A stretch of DNA of 64,000 bases from Notospermus geniculatus (Eukaryota; Nemertea; Pilidiophora; Heteronemertea; Lineidae): contig NMRB01000537.1 in the NCBI GenBank assembly GCA_002633025.1, positions 46,555-110,554 of the forward strand, read 5' to 3'. Both the position numbers and the translations under genes were made by a program. The notes below the pieces were generated by a model. The model ran no database searches. It saw nothing but the letters and a program-made list of their open reading frames with translations, and was not told where the DNA came from. Positions 23,223 to 35,511 of this stretch are shown one piece after another (the first letter of the stretch is position 1; every line of letters begins with the position of its first letter).

Positions 23223-23857
23223 TGAGATGGCTTTGAGAATCTGCGTTGTGATCTTTTGTTATATTCGCGAACTTGACATTGTGTGTAACGTAGCCTATGC
23301 GTGGCCTCTGCCATGGGACTAACTATCCTGAACACTACTACAGCTTGATTACATTGGCCCTGTATCTCCATCTCCATCACATAGCAAATTTCTCTCTCGT
23401 CAACATATCCAACCTTGGCCGGCCATTTCTCCTCATTTCTAATGCATATGTACATTGGTACCACAAGAGACGACACTTATTGCTTATTGCCATCAGCAGC
23501 AGTCTAGATAATAACGTTCACTCTCGTTGTATTCGATTACATCGTAGATTTAATAGAGACAGTTGGCTATTAGCTGCCTTGATGCATGCAGCTCTTGACT
23601 CTCTTGCATTGCTACAGCGGATGAAGTGCTATGATACAGAGATGTAATTGCCCCACATTCCTGTAGCGTCCATTTGCCTGAGAGAAGGGCCAGTGTGAAG
23701 TGCCTCAGTGTTCCCGTGCCACACTGTTTCCCCTCATTGTATAGATGTCGCTGTCAAACGAGAATGACAGATATGGGGATATATTAGAATCCGTTACACC
23801 GGCTGAAGCCGGAAACTGTGTCAAGGTCATCGATCTCCGAGGTGAAGGACGCAAATG
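23223..23857. other. unassigned DNA
   Basis: A 116-codon plus frame (23297-23647) overlaps an 86-codon minus frame. No family is recognised. Confidence 0.35.
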
Positions 23858-24010
23858 TTAAGGCCACCAATTTCAATATTACAGTGTAGGTTCAAGTCAC
23901 CAATGTCGGTATTGCGGAGTAGGTCAAGGTCGTCGAGGTCAAGTAGGTCAGTATTACAAAGTATGTCAAGGCCAGCAATGTCAATATTACAGAGAAAGTC
24001 AATGAGCCAC
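23858..24010. repeat. degenerate ~36-bp tandem repeat
   Basis: About four units on the theme CAATGTCAATATTACAGAG then AGGTCAAGG. The arginine/serine-rich plus frame over it (23855-24109) reflects the repeat. Confidence 0.65.
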
Positions 24011-24437
24011 CAAGAAGACGAAACTGTGCAAGTTCTATCGAAATCGGAGTTGATTGCAAGTCCAGTCACAGCCAGCTTGACCTCCAGATCCCCTCCTGCA
24101 CGTCAGTGATTCATGTTCCCAACACGACGTGATATATTCAGTCATCGGGAATCAGTCAATCATCTCCAACACCCTCATAAAGATTCCAAGCATGGCTGCC
24201 GTAGGATTATACACCATTCCATAAAAGTTTTAATGAATAACGCCAATCAGGTCATTAATCATGCTATTGTAATTTGTGATAGGCGTTGAAAGGAGGTAAC
24301 AGAAGCAGTCAAAAACTGTGGAGAGAGTGATTAAGTGAATTCAGCCCTCCAATGAAGGCGTATCTCCTCTTATGATCAGTGACAACACATCTTTCAGTTA
24401 AAAAAAAACAGCAAGAGAAAAACGTCAGCGTCACTAC

Positions 24438-24510
24438 CTCCCCGGCTGGGAATCGACCTCAGGGTCTCCCGCGTGACAGCCGGGGACAGTAACCACTATA
24501 CTGCCAAGGA
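24438..24510 (-). pseudogene. tRNA-Asp(GTC)-like sequence
   Basis: A 73-base cloverleaf-compatible sequence on the minus strand. The acceptor stem TCCTTGG/CCGGGGA pairs fully with two G-U pairs. The A box GTATAGTGGTT, anticodon loop CTGTCAC (GTC) and T arm CTGAG-GTCGATT-CCCAG are all visible. Defects are one mismatch each in the D, anticodon and T stems, T54 changed to G, and one extra base in the variable region. A TTTTT lies about 15 bases downstream. It is either a decaying tRNA-Asp gene or the head of a tRNA-derived SINE. Confidence 0.6.
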
Positions 24511-24589
24511 TCACACATTATCAGCAAATCGAGTGTAATCTCAATCGTGATGACAGTTTGAGGGTCTCCTGTCGTCTTTGCTCTGGAGA

Positions 24590-24735
24590 TGGTGTTGAAG
24601 TTTCCCGACCAAACTTTGGTGGTGACTGCCAAGAACTGAAGGGATAGGGACAGTATCCTTGTGTCCTCTCAGTCAGTCCACTAGCCTTCAACTGGAGTGG
24701 TCAGCATGGACTTCAAACGCCAATGCTTGTTGATA
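24590..24735. repeat. dispersed GGGACAC/CCTTCAACTG family, copy 2
   Basis: GAGATGGTGTTGAAGTTTCC, TTTGGTGGTGACTGCC, GATAGGGACAGTATCC and CCTTCAACTGGAGTGGTCAG align in order with the copies at 20441 and 54785. Confidence 0.7.
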
Positions 24736-26712
24736 TAGGCGTGAAGATGGCATGTCCATGAGGAGGTGGCAGTATTTCGTCGACGACACCAACAACTAAA
24801 CGACACTGACACGCAGGGAGGGACCACATTCGAATGTCAGTTTGATTTCAGGTCGTGGAAACTCCAGGCGAATGGAGGAGAAAACTAGTCAAGTACGAAG
24901 CCACGAGTCTTGCGCAAGCTTTGTAAATAAGGTCACTGGTCTGCAATGGGTTTCAGTTTCCATAATTCTCTATGCAATACCCATGTTTTTGCCTTAGCTT
25001 TATACTATCTTCTGATTTATCGTAAAGCCATCTGTTGGATTATCTCTGTACTGAATTATCTGCTGCTGTTTCCACCTTGGTTGTATTCTGAGATCAATAG
25101 TGTCTCCATCTTCTGGTCAATGGCAAAACTATTACCAAAGGAAGCCAAGCAGCAGTGATGAATAAATGAAGGTGATGCTGTCTGTTGTGTGATGGAATCA
25201 GTTCCGTGGAATTCCACATGAGGGCACCACATGTTCCTCGACGTAGGAATACATGTAGAAATAATTTGACGAACACCTGTGGATCGAAAACTGAGGGTGA
25301 CAGGTCCGTTTATGTTGTAGTACATGAGCTCGAGTCTGTCCCAACGGAGTTTGACGACTTCACGATATTTCGTCGCGTATCTTCAGAAAAAATGGACTTA
25401 ACTCAAGCACATAATGGTTGTCGTTACAGCGTCAGACTTGTCTAAGTCAGCTCGCTTTATTACTTGTACCAGGATGCCTGATTGGAAACGGATAGACATA
25501 TTGTATAACACAAAGACTGGTTTAACGTTCTATGAGAAAGAATTCGGTGCCTGGGCCAAAGATGACATCCCTGGTGGATCGGGTACAGCAGCTAGAACAT
25601 CAAAGTTAGTCAAAAATAATGCAATCGACTACCGGTACCCAGTCTTGGCTTGTAAATGGATTTTATAGTCTGTGACGAATTATTGGATCACCTCTGACCT
25701 CCGATGGTAAAGTCTCAGAATGCACAGTTTGTGGTTTCTTCTCGTGAATATAGGTGGCAGTGTACAAGAAACTGACCTTGACCTCCTCATACTGTTATGT
25801 AATAGTCTTGCAGACTAAAGTAGCCTACATGTATTGTATGTACTTTTAGCGACACAACCAAAGTAAATTTGTAAGCTCATTGTGTTATGAAAGAAATCGT
25901 TCGATGGAAAACGTTCTATTCACTCAATCAAAGAAAATCAACTCATCCCAATTTATTCCATTATTGAATTTTTGAAGGAAGTTTTTTTCTGTCTTATCGC
26001 GCGTTTGCAACGTGAAATATCAATCGTTAAATCAGTGGCTAAACGGTTTGCACGACACAGGTGGCCAATAATCGCCTATCAATTATCAATAAACCATTTG
26101 TAACACTAATTGAATGAAAATTGACGTTTAGTGTTTGGGTGGCGTAATAATTGATTCCCGTAGCGGGGTTAGCGGAAATTGCGTGGAAAATCCTTCTAAT
26201 TTCATCATTTTCTTTCAGTGGAATGTTTTTTAGATGCACCGCATGCAAGCCAGTGATAATGGCAACATTATGTTGCTGTTAAACCGCACACCATCGCTAG
26301 GAATTCCGCATACTGCATTTCTATGACGTGACATTTTGAGTTTGCTACCATGGGACGTTTCTGGACTCGCATGCTGAGACGATGACGTGCAGACAGACAC
26401 ACAATAACACTGAAGATGTAATGATGTTGTACATATCGGATGGAAATCCTCTCGGGTTTCATGGCCGTAATCACATTGACGGTGATCAAACAATCTACAT
26501 GGTTACAAATCCCTGGTGATGGGTACCAGCGATGTCTTCATTGGTTCAGAATAAAATTGGTGATGTTACGGGTAAAAATGGCTCAGCTTGATTGAGTTCT
26601 CACAGTTTCACCCAATTTTTTTCAAATTTTAGTAGAATCTAATTAATGTCGAGTGGCAAGTCGAATCCGTCAGGCCCTTGTTGATATTGCTTAATTGCTT
26701 GTAGTTTATGTT
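24736..26712. other. unassigned DNA with protein-like frames
   Basis: Two consecutive plus frames (25185-25445 and 25414-25668) read like protein (for example YNTKTGLTFYEKEFGAWAK) but match no family I know and have no clear splice sites. They could be a decayed exon or retroposed fragment. No repeats were noticed elsewhere. Confidence 0.3.
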
Positions 26713-26996
26713 AAAAGGCACTTCACTAAACAAGTTAAAACACTCCAGAAAACAAGCTAAATGCACCTTACAATACAAAGTTTCGTCGATCTAAATTAGC
26801 CTATTTATTACAAAAGGATGGTTCTTGCATGCCCCCAACAATCATTTAAGCACTTCACAACACAAGTTGGAGAATAAGTTCAGAAAACTATTCAAAAAGC
26901 ACTTCACAAAACAAGTTAAAATGCACTTCACACAACGACTTTCGTCGATTTTTGATTTGCCCACTTGTTGATTCCTGCTTGTCCCAACAACGATCA
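26713..26996. repeat. ~200-bp tandem duplication
   Basis: GCACTTCACTAAACAAGTTA (26716) and GCACTTCACAAAACAAGTTA (26917) begin two units that also share TTTCGTCGAT and CCCAACAA. Confidence 0.7.
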
Positions 26997-27120
26997 CTGT
27001 AGGCTGTCCTCACAGCATCCAAAGATTTAGGTCCAGGATGTCTATGACGTTTTGGATGTCTTCAGTTGGTCAGACCGAAGTGTGCTCCTAAATCACAAGA
27101 ACATTCACTTTTCCTTCAGC

Positions 27121-27245
27121 TCAATTCATACTTTCTCGTCGACCAGTTTGCAGAACGGAAAATGCTTTGTTATATCTCGCCTCGCTGGTTACAAACAAAA
27201 CATTTTCCTTTCCACAAATTGCCCGACAAGGAAGTATGAACTGGG
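27121..27245. mobile_element. MITE, CCAATTCATACTTCC family
   Basis: CTCAATTCATACTTTCTCG to GACAAGGAAGTATGAACTG, with both inner arms preserved. Confidence 0.9.
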
Positions 27246-27295
27246 GGTATGTGAATAGCGGAATTGTTTTGTTTAGAACAGCCTAGCGAGAGATA

Positions 27296-27360
27296 CTAAC
27301 TAGTAACAAAGCATTTTCCGTTTTGCATACTGTCTGTAGCGATGAAGTATGAATTGGCCT
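27296..27360. mobile_element. right half of a CCAATTCATACTTCC MITE
   Basis: AACAAAGCATTTTCCGTTT through GATGAAGTATGAATTGGCC. The left half is absent, 50 bp after a complete copy. Confidence 0.8.
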
Positions 27361-28399
27361 TCGAGGCCAAGTACGTGGTAACAGACTATAGCCAAGAAAC
27401 TTCAGCTTAGAACTCGGCGCAGCAACGATCCCGTCACTTTTCCAATACTTAAACAACAGGCAGCTGTCGGATAGGTTTCAGAGTTTGGAAAAACTGTAAA
27501 CATTTGCTTGGCGTCTTCGCTTGGGGATGGTACACTTTATAAAGTAGGAATTGGAACCTGTTGTTTATTAATGAAATTTTCACAGACTCGCCGACGATTT
27601 ATTCCATTACATCTCAGCTGACTGTGTGTCTCTTGTGGGAATGGTCACAAGTTGTTGATTTTGGAAATTGTTTGGGACTGTTCCTGGTGGTCGTGATTCT
27701 GGTAATGTTTGTGATGGCAGAACAGCTGGATTCTTTGGTTCTTCGTTTGGATACAGCCTGATGTTGTCCATGGATTTGTTTTGTTGAAGATTAGAGGATA
27801 CGTTATTGGATACGATCGCTTTCTTTGGATGCAGCGTGTAATTAATTCTAATGAGAATAATGGGAAAATATTTCGGATTATGATTCCTGAGGAGTTATGT
27901 GCAAATTAATTTTCAAAGTTTGGATTCAGTAATCTGCTTCCTCTGATTGCCGTTTTTTACGTGTTACGATGGTGAACACTGGCTGATACATAGTCAGTCA
28001 GACGAAATATTATCTCATCGACAGGCCTATACTCTCATACCTAGATTTTCTCTGAATAGGCCTATATTCCTATCTGGAACATCTATCCCATAGGCCTTTA
28101 CTCCTATCGGTAATCTATACCTTCTCCTTCCAAACATACTCAAAATCTTTTTGGAGAATGACGTCTCTAAATTTTCTGAGTTGACATTATTACTGGTGTA
28201 ATAGAATCTCATGTCCCCCGATATGTGATGTCTCCCAACAATACCTTTTGCGGATTAAGCGGCACCATTGAATTGGACTCTAGAGAGACCAAGACCCTTA
28301 ATCCTGTGACAAACAATACATGGGTACATCAGAAGGACGGGGGAATTAGATTCTATCACACCTCTGCCTGCCATTGAAGAAACTTTTTGCCCCAGTGCA
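27361..28399. other. unassigned DNA
   Basis: AT-rich, no exon or repeat recognised. Confidence 0.4.
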
Positions 28400-28424
28400 G
28401 TGTGTGTGTGTGGGGGGGGGGGGG
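28400..28424. repeat. GT microsatellite joined to a G tract
   Basis: Six GT units followed by 13 G. It sits between a short inverted pair (CCCAGTGC and GCACTGG). Confidence 0.85.
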
Positions 28425-28796
28425 GCACTGGCAAAAGGGAAGAGTGAAAAATATTACACCGATATTGGTTGTCCAGAGTTTCATTCTCACCTGGTTGGAT
28501 ATGGTTCCAAATACCTTAGCCTTGTTTGCATGCATTGATGAATCGGCTGTATTTGTGGGGGAAAATAAAATTTCTGACGAGTTAACGTAGATTATCAAAA
28601 TTTTCAGCATTCATTTATGTTGTTATTTAATGTTTTTTATAATACAGTATTATATCAGAAAATAGGTGTGCTGTGTGTTGCCATTGGTGTTACAAATCAA
28701 CCTGAGTTGGATGTCCAAATGTGTACATAATGTAGACCTATGTCTACAGACATAACATTGCCAGCTCCACTACTGGACTTGTGGGAATTCAACATA

Positions 28797-28955
28797 NNNN
28801 NNNNNNNNNNNNNNNNNNNNNNNNNNNNNNNNNNNNNNNNNNNNNNNNNNNNNNNNNNNNNNNNNNNNNNNNNNNNNNNNNNNNNNNNNNNNNNNNNNNN
28901 NNNNNNNNNNNNNNNNNNNNNNNNNNNNNNNNNNNNNNNNNNNNNNNNNNNNNNN
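28797..28955. other. assembly gap (159 N)
   Basis: A run of N between AACATA and GCTGACC. The true sequence and length are unknown. Confidence 1.
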
Positions 28956-29015
28956 GCTGACCAATAGTGTACCAGCGGTGAATGTCCTATGAATGGAAGT
29001 CCTCAATACAAAGCC

Positions 29016-29090
29016 CAAAGGTCTGGATTAGCGATATAATCCTTACAAAGCCGAAGGCTCTATCCACTAGGACAATAGCCCCGGGCTTTG
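29016..29090 (-). pseudogene. tRNA-like (A-box) fragment
   Basis: The minus strand reads TTGTCCTAGTGGATAGAGCC then TTCGGCTTTGTAAGGAT, close to the A box and anticodon arm of tRNA-headed SINEs. The usual GGTTCGAATCC B box is replaced by a diverged sequence. Confidence 0.4.
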
Positions 29091-29535
29091 ATGCGAGGGG
29101 GACTTTTGCCGCTTCTTCACACCGTCAACCACTTCCAACCAATAGCGTCAGGCCATCTCATGCATATGGATGAGAAAGGCTTGGTGGGCATATTTCGAAC
29201 TGAGGCTCTGCAGCTAATGATAGAATATTTTGGAATGATGTTTAATTCTTGTATCTGTGTTGAACTTCAGCATTATATTTCAACAGGTGGCTATCTGAAC
29301 ACACAGATAGTATCAAATACTGGTCGACTCAATGGGAGCGAAAGCCTCTTGTTTAAACATCTGTTCCTAGGCTTGCTTCAAAGTTAGACAAGTTGTTGCC
29401 GAGGTGCATCTGTCTGCAAAAAAGACAATGACCCATGAAGCAAGGGACGACTTTGTCTAGCTAGTGTTGCATCAAAATTCGTCTTCTTTGCATAGAGTCT
29501 CCAATTCCGCTGGCTCGTCTATCGTTGCTTCATAC
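29091..29535. other. unassigned DNA
   Basis: One 99-codon plus frame without a recognised domain. Confidence 0.35.
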
Positions 29536-29976
29536 AATGAGGTACCGGCAGACCTAATCCGCGACGCGGCGCTGACTATCAACTCGGTCATAACTGCGTC
29601 ATTGAAAGTGAGGCTAACGTTATTTTCCAATTAATTCTGAATAGCACACCCTGTTTCTAGGCCAAATATAACTAAAACATTGCACTCAATCTCTGATTTT
29701 AATTTTCTATCATTAAGTACAGAAGTGCTAAAATATATCTTATGGCTTTTGAGCAAAAATCTCTGGGGGAACATGATGAATTTAATCGATAAAGTTGACC
29801 ATTTTAGCGTAAACGACAGGCGAATGGTCGACGTCATGGGTTGTGAATGACGCAGTTTTTGTAACGTCAGAATGACGCACGACGGCTGATGACGTTCAAC
29901 AATCGCAAAGGCATGCGCACCTGCGTTTTAACCGAGTTGATGATCAGCGCCTCCTTTTGTTTGCCGGTACCCCATT
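29536..29976 (-). mobile_element. MITE, AATGAGGAACCGG family (long form, copy B)
   Basis: AATGAGGTACCGG to CCGGTACCCCATT, inverted relative to 13548-13978 and collinear with it throughout, including TTTTAGCGTAAACGAC and GAATGACGCACGACG. Confidence 0.85.
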
Positions 29977-30823
29977 CTTTCTTTTGCCTCTCAGTGGTCT
30001 GGAAATCCTACATACCAACAACGCCAGCCTTTGAAATCTAACCAAACCTTCAGACAATCATAACCAGAGTGCTCGCTACATCAGAAAGGTGTTCGCCTTT
30101 TATTCCAACAACCATCTCTCATCCATCAGTTTCAAGTACACCAAACGCCTGAAATTGACCAAAAGTACAGCACCAGCTCAGACTGCTGCCAGGTTTTCGA
30201 TTCTCCGAAGATCAGGTGGCGAGAGAGATGCTTTCACGACTTAAGCGATCGTCATCAGATTCGTTTGCCCCTGTCTTGGTCCGTGGCCGCAGACAAACCT
30301 GCCAGTATTCTTAACAACAATATAATATTCCACTCCAGACATGACAACTAAGGCAAGCCGTCGACAAGTCTGTTCAAGACATTCTTGTGGGATCTTTTGA
30401 CGAGAACCTCAGACCCGGGCCTCAGACTCTCTGTGAAGAGGCGCTAGTGGTATTGCCTTAATAGATGGACAGCCCGAAAGATGACCGGTGGTGGTGAGTC
30501 AGCAGCACCAACAAGTGAACCCAAGGCAGAAGGTCCCCGTGGTTCTGAGCACAGTCTGCAAAGATATTTCCCCAACTTCAGAATTGTTAGGAGTTGATGT
30601 ATCCACTCCAAAGCGCTGACTTTGCTTCGACTTGTCAACCATCTCAGAATTTCCTTGCACATGTGTGTTACTGCCACCTGATCTGTCTGGTCTGATACCC
30701 TTAGGGGTCGGCCACAAAATATCTAAGAAGATTAACTCTGCCATTTTGGTCTAAACAAGTGAAAATATGATCCTCCTGTAGGGAATTCTTATTAGCTTCT
30801 TTCCTTACTACCTCTGTGCCTGT
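29977..30823. other. unassigned DNA
   Basis: CT-rich sequence near 30000-30200. Overlapping minus frames at 30444-30744 have no recognised product. Confidence 0.35.
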
Positions 30824-31440
30824 GGCTGTTGCCTGCCGAAGTTTTGAGAGACTAACCACCATTGCAGGAAAGCAACCCAGTGGCATATTCTTGAGGTTAC
30901 CTTTCAGTTTCTTGGATGTCTGTTCCTCTGGCAGTTGCCGGTCACAATTGACCAACAATTTCGGCAAGAAAGTAGCCAAGTACAGGTACTTGAGTTACCT
31001 TGAATTGAAGGTTACTTGGGGCGTCTCTTCCTCTAGCTGTCACCTATCAACCTTTGGAGTGGCCAGCGGTCACTGCTGGAAGGCACCCCATTGGCAGCGA
31101 TCCTTGTCGGTACCTTTCCCAGATTTGAGGCGTGTGTGATCCGCTAGCTGTTACCTGTCAACGTTTGGAGTGGCCAACTGCCACTGCCGGAAAGTACCCC
31201 CGCCAGTGGCAGCGATCCTTGCGAGTAGCATTCCAGTTTTTGAGGTGTGTGTGATCCTCTGGCTGTTGCCTGTCGACGTTTAGGATGGCCAACCCCACTG
31301 CTGGAAGTACCCCAGTGGCAGCATTCTTGTGGATACCTTTCAGAGTTATTTGGGATGTCTGTAACTCTGGTTGTTGTCTGTCAACGTTTGGAGTGGCCAA
31401 CCACCACTGCCGGAAAGCACCCAAGTGGAGGGCTAGAACT
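30824..31440. repeat. ~110-bp tandem array, 5-6 units
   Basis: GGCTGTTGCCTGTC(A/G)ACG-type motifs recur at about 30824, 30929, 31034, 31145, 31261 and 31369, each followed by GGAGTGGCCAAC and by CACTGC(C/T)GGAAAG...CAGTGGCAG. Units differ by small indels. The 172-codon minus frame (31158-31676) is repeat-derived. Confidence 0.8.
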
Positions 31441-32799
31441 CGCTTACTCTTATCCATGACCTCTGGTATCGCCTGTCCTCCTCTAGACTTACAATTACGT
31501 TCCTCATTGCTTGAAGACAGTTTCACGTAATGGGAGTCTCGCCGAAAGAGAAGACCATCACCTGCCGTAAAATGAATCGCCAGTTTGCTCTTGAAGTCGA
31601 ACACACGGCTGATCCCGGGGGCATCACTATCTACGATCGTGTCAGCCATCCCTGTGCGTTTGCTGGCGACTGCCATAATATTCGAAATTCTTCACGTAGC
31701 CACTACGACACTTTGGCCGAGTTGGGAATTCTTCTAGGCTCCAACCGTTCGATTTGAATATTCCATCACATTCGGTCAACGCAGTGTGAAGTCAACACAA
31801 GGACTATGATTGGCCACCTAAGCAGATTCTGCTTCTACGCCGCATCAAGATTTGGCCATACGTATTGTCAAAGGAGCGTCGAAGACAACCACCCCTGAAG
31901 AAGGTGATGCTCTACCCTTCGCCCTCCGAACTTAACCAGACGTTTTCTGTGTTTCATCTGTATTAGATCAGTGCATTGCTTGTGGCTTAACTACAGACCC
32001 CCACGGTACAGACCATTCCCATATTAACTTGTTTGAGGCGGCTCTATCGCCTGTTGTCATCTGAAGGAACATTACAATCCAACCTTCTCCAAAGAGGGCC
32101 ATTCATTTCCCTCAACATTCAAAGACACAGACCATTTCTGGTGCCATAAATTGTTCCATTGGGTCCCGTCTGTGCGGCCTTGCGGCACAACCAACCCAAA
32201 TACATTTTAAGGGTCCCAACAGCCTCGTGGCTTTTACCAGGCTAAGAAATTATGTGGTACTGACTGCATGACAAGATAACCCATGTGTCCATCTCTATTA
32301 ATACTGGTATAAACTACAATAAATCTCTTGGCTCTGCGCCTAATGAGGAGAGCGGCTGCATTACCGATTTTTATCCAAAGTGTCCTAAATAACAATAGAG
32401 TCGTAGCAATCAGTGGGGATTCGGGGTTAGCATATGCTAGCGAATACTAAGAAGCCTGTAAAGTAGCCAAAGCGTCGGCTATTGACGTTCGTAGCTAATT
32501 CAGAGTTGAATGAGATGTGTTGCTTAAAGATATTTTACTGAATGGCTGAATGTAGCTGCATTTCGGTGTGACGTAGAATGTTGGTAAGTAACGAGTCTAT
32601 GGCTTGTTATTTGCACTTGGGAAAGGTACAAGATGGCGCTGTTACTACAGTTAACTCTACCCCCTACCCCGATTACGAGGAGGGCTAGGTCCTTTCGCAA
32701 TTGAAGGGCAGTGAAGCCAACCCTGAAGGAGCTACAGTGTATACTTGTACAATTGACAAGTTAGTAACAGTTCATCGGAGATTTTACGTCTGATGAAAC
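31441..32799. other. unassigned DNA
   Basis: No exon or repeat recognised. Confidence 0.35.
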
Positions 32800-33165
32800 C
32801 TTTGTGCCACTCACAACTTCTCAGTGTACACTTCCTTGTGTGCGAGCAGTTACTTGAAGACCTTAGGTTGCTCAAACCTTAGTGCCACTCTCAACTTCTC
32901 TGTGCACAGTTCCTTGTACGCGAGCTACGTCCTTACTACCTGTAACAGTTATTTGAAGACCTTAGGTTGCTCAAACCTTAGTGCCACTCTCAACTCCTCT
33001 GTGCACAATTCCTTATATGCTAACTTGGTCCTTAGTACCTGTAACAGTTATTTGAAGACCTTAGGTTGCTCAAACCTTAGTGCCACTCTCAACTCCTCTG
33101 TGCACAATTCCTTGTATGCTAGCTTGGTCCTCAGTACCTCATCCATATCTCTTTCAGTACCTGAT
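32800..33165 (+). repeat. 99-bp tandem array, 3.5 units, open in one frame
   Basis: CCTTAGGTTGCTCAAACC recurs at 32861, 32960 and 33059. The 99-bp period keeps a 123-codon plus frame open (32824-33195) with a serine/leucine-rich 33-residue repeat (motif SYLKTLGCSNLSATLN). There is no signal peptide, no splice support and no known family. I treat it as satellite, with a repeat protein as the less likely alternative. Confidence 0.75.
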
Positions 33166-33195
33166 GAAAATCATGATACGTTTGGATTGAACTGA

Positions 33196-34985
33196 AGTAT
33201 CGTACTTAATGTTTGATGAGATGGCGGCCTCGAAACTGCGAAGAGATTGTAAATTTGCAATAACTAAAGGTTCTGAGAACACATACGTCAAGTGCCTCGC
33301 ATCAGGAAACCTTCATGCTTGCATCATACACCATGACATGCATGAAGTGATAAGACATCATGCACTTGCACACACTGTATTTTTTCAAACTCTAGAAAGA
33401 TATTCTGTACATGTATATATTGGAAAATGAATATTGATGTTTGTTTTTGGTATTCTGTGAGCGTTCTTCAGACTTGCTGTCTGTATGTAGCGATGCTTGC
33501 AGTTGAGTCTTCGTCTCTGTGTTCTTTGTATCGAGTCTGCTATCCTTAGCTTGATGGAAGCGAACTCAGCATAGTTGCTCCAGTAATTAGCCTAAGAGGA
33601 AAGTTGGAGAGAGCATATCGTTAGTGCGAGATCGTCGATCTTGTATATCATGGTAATGCTCTTTATCATCCGATGGAATGATGCCCTGAGACATCCAATG
33701 TACACTGGGTGCCAATACAATCAAGAAGCCACTCGGCAATGCTCGATTAAACTGTACGGTGGGAACGTTTGTTGACCAAGCTCTCCTGGTCTTGAATGAA
33801 GATAGTTCCAAAAGCTTGGAGCACACGGGGCCAACAACCATCAAGATTCAACTCACTGCTGCAGTGGGGTCGTTTCGTTGATATTCGTGTTGACATACTC
33901 CCTCGATCCAAAATGGAGGATACTTCCTCACCAAGCAACTATACACTCCCATACTCCATTGCTTACATGCAGCCCATGTGCAAGGAGGAGCCACAAAAGT
34001 TTAGGGCATCTCTGATAAAATCCAATTACTGATAATTTTCCCTTGTCGATTCTCTGGTTCTGTTTGAAGCATGTTCGGATTGTTAAATCGTTACCGAAGG
34101 GATCCCGGACCCAGTGGTATACTGTGTTGGTTGTATATCTTAATAGAGTAACCATCCTTGAATATTCAAGCTTTGGCGTTGACGCGTTCAGTACTGATAC
34201 ATACTTGTTGTGTACCGTACATTGGCGTGTACAAACTGGGCTTTAGCAAGTAACCATGCAGGCCTAGCAAGGTTTTATGAATATGGCCGTGGGATTTAGC
34301 ACTTGAGCTTGGAGGGGTATGTGCAAAAATGATCAGTGGAGCATAGTCTGATTGAAGTAATATCTATGCTGTACAATTCAGTGTATCTGGTAGTACATGA
34401 AGCAGCTGTCACGTTTATCATCCACACCCCCACTGATCACAAGTAGACATTCTACCTCATCATGGAGGGTTGATCAATACTCGAAGTCCCCTCGGTGTTG
34501 ACATTGCAAATGGAAACCAATTTGCACGATCGCTTCTGCTTCCTGCCTCCTCTCAATATGATGTACACCCCATAACCGGGCAATATTACCACCTTCCTCT
34601 CCCGTTACAACCCCAACAATTAGTTATGGCGTGTTTTGCTACATTTATTTGCAAAGATGAATACTTTCACCCAACGAACCAATTAGCTGAGATACCGTAT
34701 ACGCTGATGTGCATAAATCGTTAATAACTCTACGCTTGTTCGAAGCATTTTCGTCAACATGTGAAGAGGTGTAGTGTCTGTATAATACAACCCTGGTCGA
34801 ATTTCACTAATATTAGATGCACACGTATTAATGTAACTTTTATTGCACAGCATATTGCTTTCGATTTGTACTCATTAACATGGCTCTTATATCATCGGAT
34901 GTTTTCAGTTTAAGTCATGGCAAGGGGTTGGGACGCTCATGAACATTTGGTGCATTTAGGTGTTAGGCGCTCGACCCTAATGCCC
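33196..34985. other. unassigned DNA
   Basis: Several short frames on both strands. Nothing recognisable. Confidence 0.35.
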
Positions 34986-35503
34986 GGACTTTTGCCTCGA
35001 TGGAAGAACGCCTGCCTTGCGTGGGCGGATCGGGTTCGATTCCCGGTGTGTTCTTCATCATCTGGCGTGGTCGGCGAAGGCACTTTCCTTGTTAACGCAT
35101 CTCTGAACAGGAGCCTGATTAGATATGAAAGCTATCGTGAGTCGTAGTGGGCGAAGGCTGTCAAGGATAAGATGGGGAAGAGTGTGGTAAATCAAGGAGG
35201 TGTCAGGCCCTCTCGCCTAGCGACCGGACTTCTGGCTCGATGAAAGAACGTGTGTCCAGTAGGCGGGTAATCCAGGTTCGATTCCCGGTGTGGTCTGCGA
35301 TTTGTGGTAAAAGCGTCACGACATTTGGCTCGATGGAAGAACGCCTACCTTGTAGGTAGAAGATCCGAGTTAATTCCCGGTGCGGTCTGCGACAATCCCT
35401 TAGGGCCGATTCATACGGCGGGCAAGAAAGCACTTGGCTCGATGGAAGAACGGCTGCTTTGTACACGGAAGATCCGGGTTCGATTCCCGGTGCGGTCTGC
35501 GAC
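34986..35503 (+). pseudogene. cluster of four tRNA-like repeats
   Basis: Units at about 34986-35053, 35225-35299, 35318-35391 and 35430-35503 carry an A box (GGCTCGATGGAAGAACG) and a B box (GGTTCGATTCCCGG). The anticodon-arm region is like CCTGCCTTGTA, as in tRNA-Thr or tRNA-Ala, and units 2-4 share a GGTGCGGTCTGCG-type tail. Acceptor stems do not pair well, so these are tRNA-derived repeats rather than functional tRNA genes. Confidence 0.65.
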
Positions 35504-35511
35504 ACTCCATC

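Noticed and set aside
23855-24109. arginine/serine-rich protein
   Set aside because: Composition comes from a degenerate ~36-bp repeat (GTCAAGG motifs).
25414-25668. 84-codon plus frame resembling a protein exon
   Set aside because: No known domain and no splice signals; single-sequence impression only.
31158-31676. 172-codon minus-strand frame as a gene
   Set aside because: It lies mostly over the ~110-bp tandem array and repeats with it. No domain or splice support.
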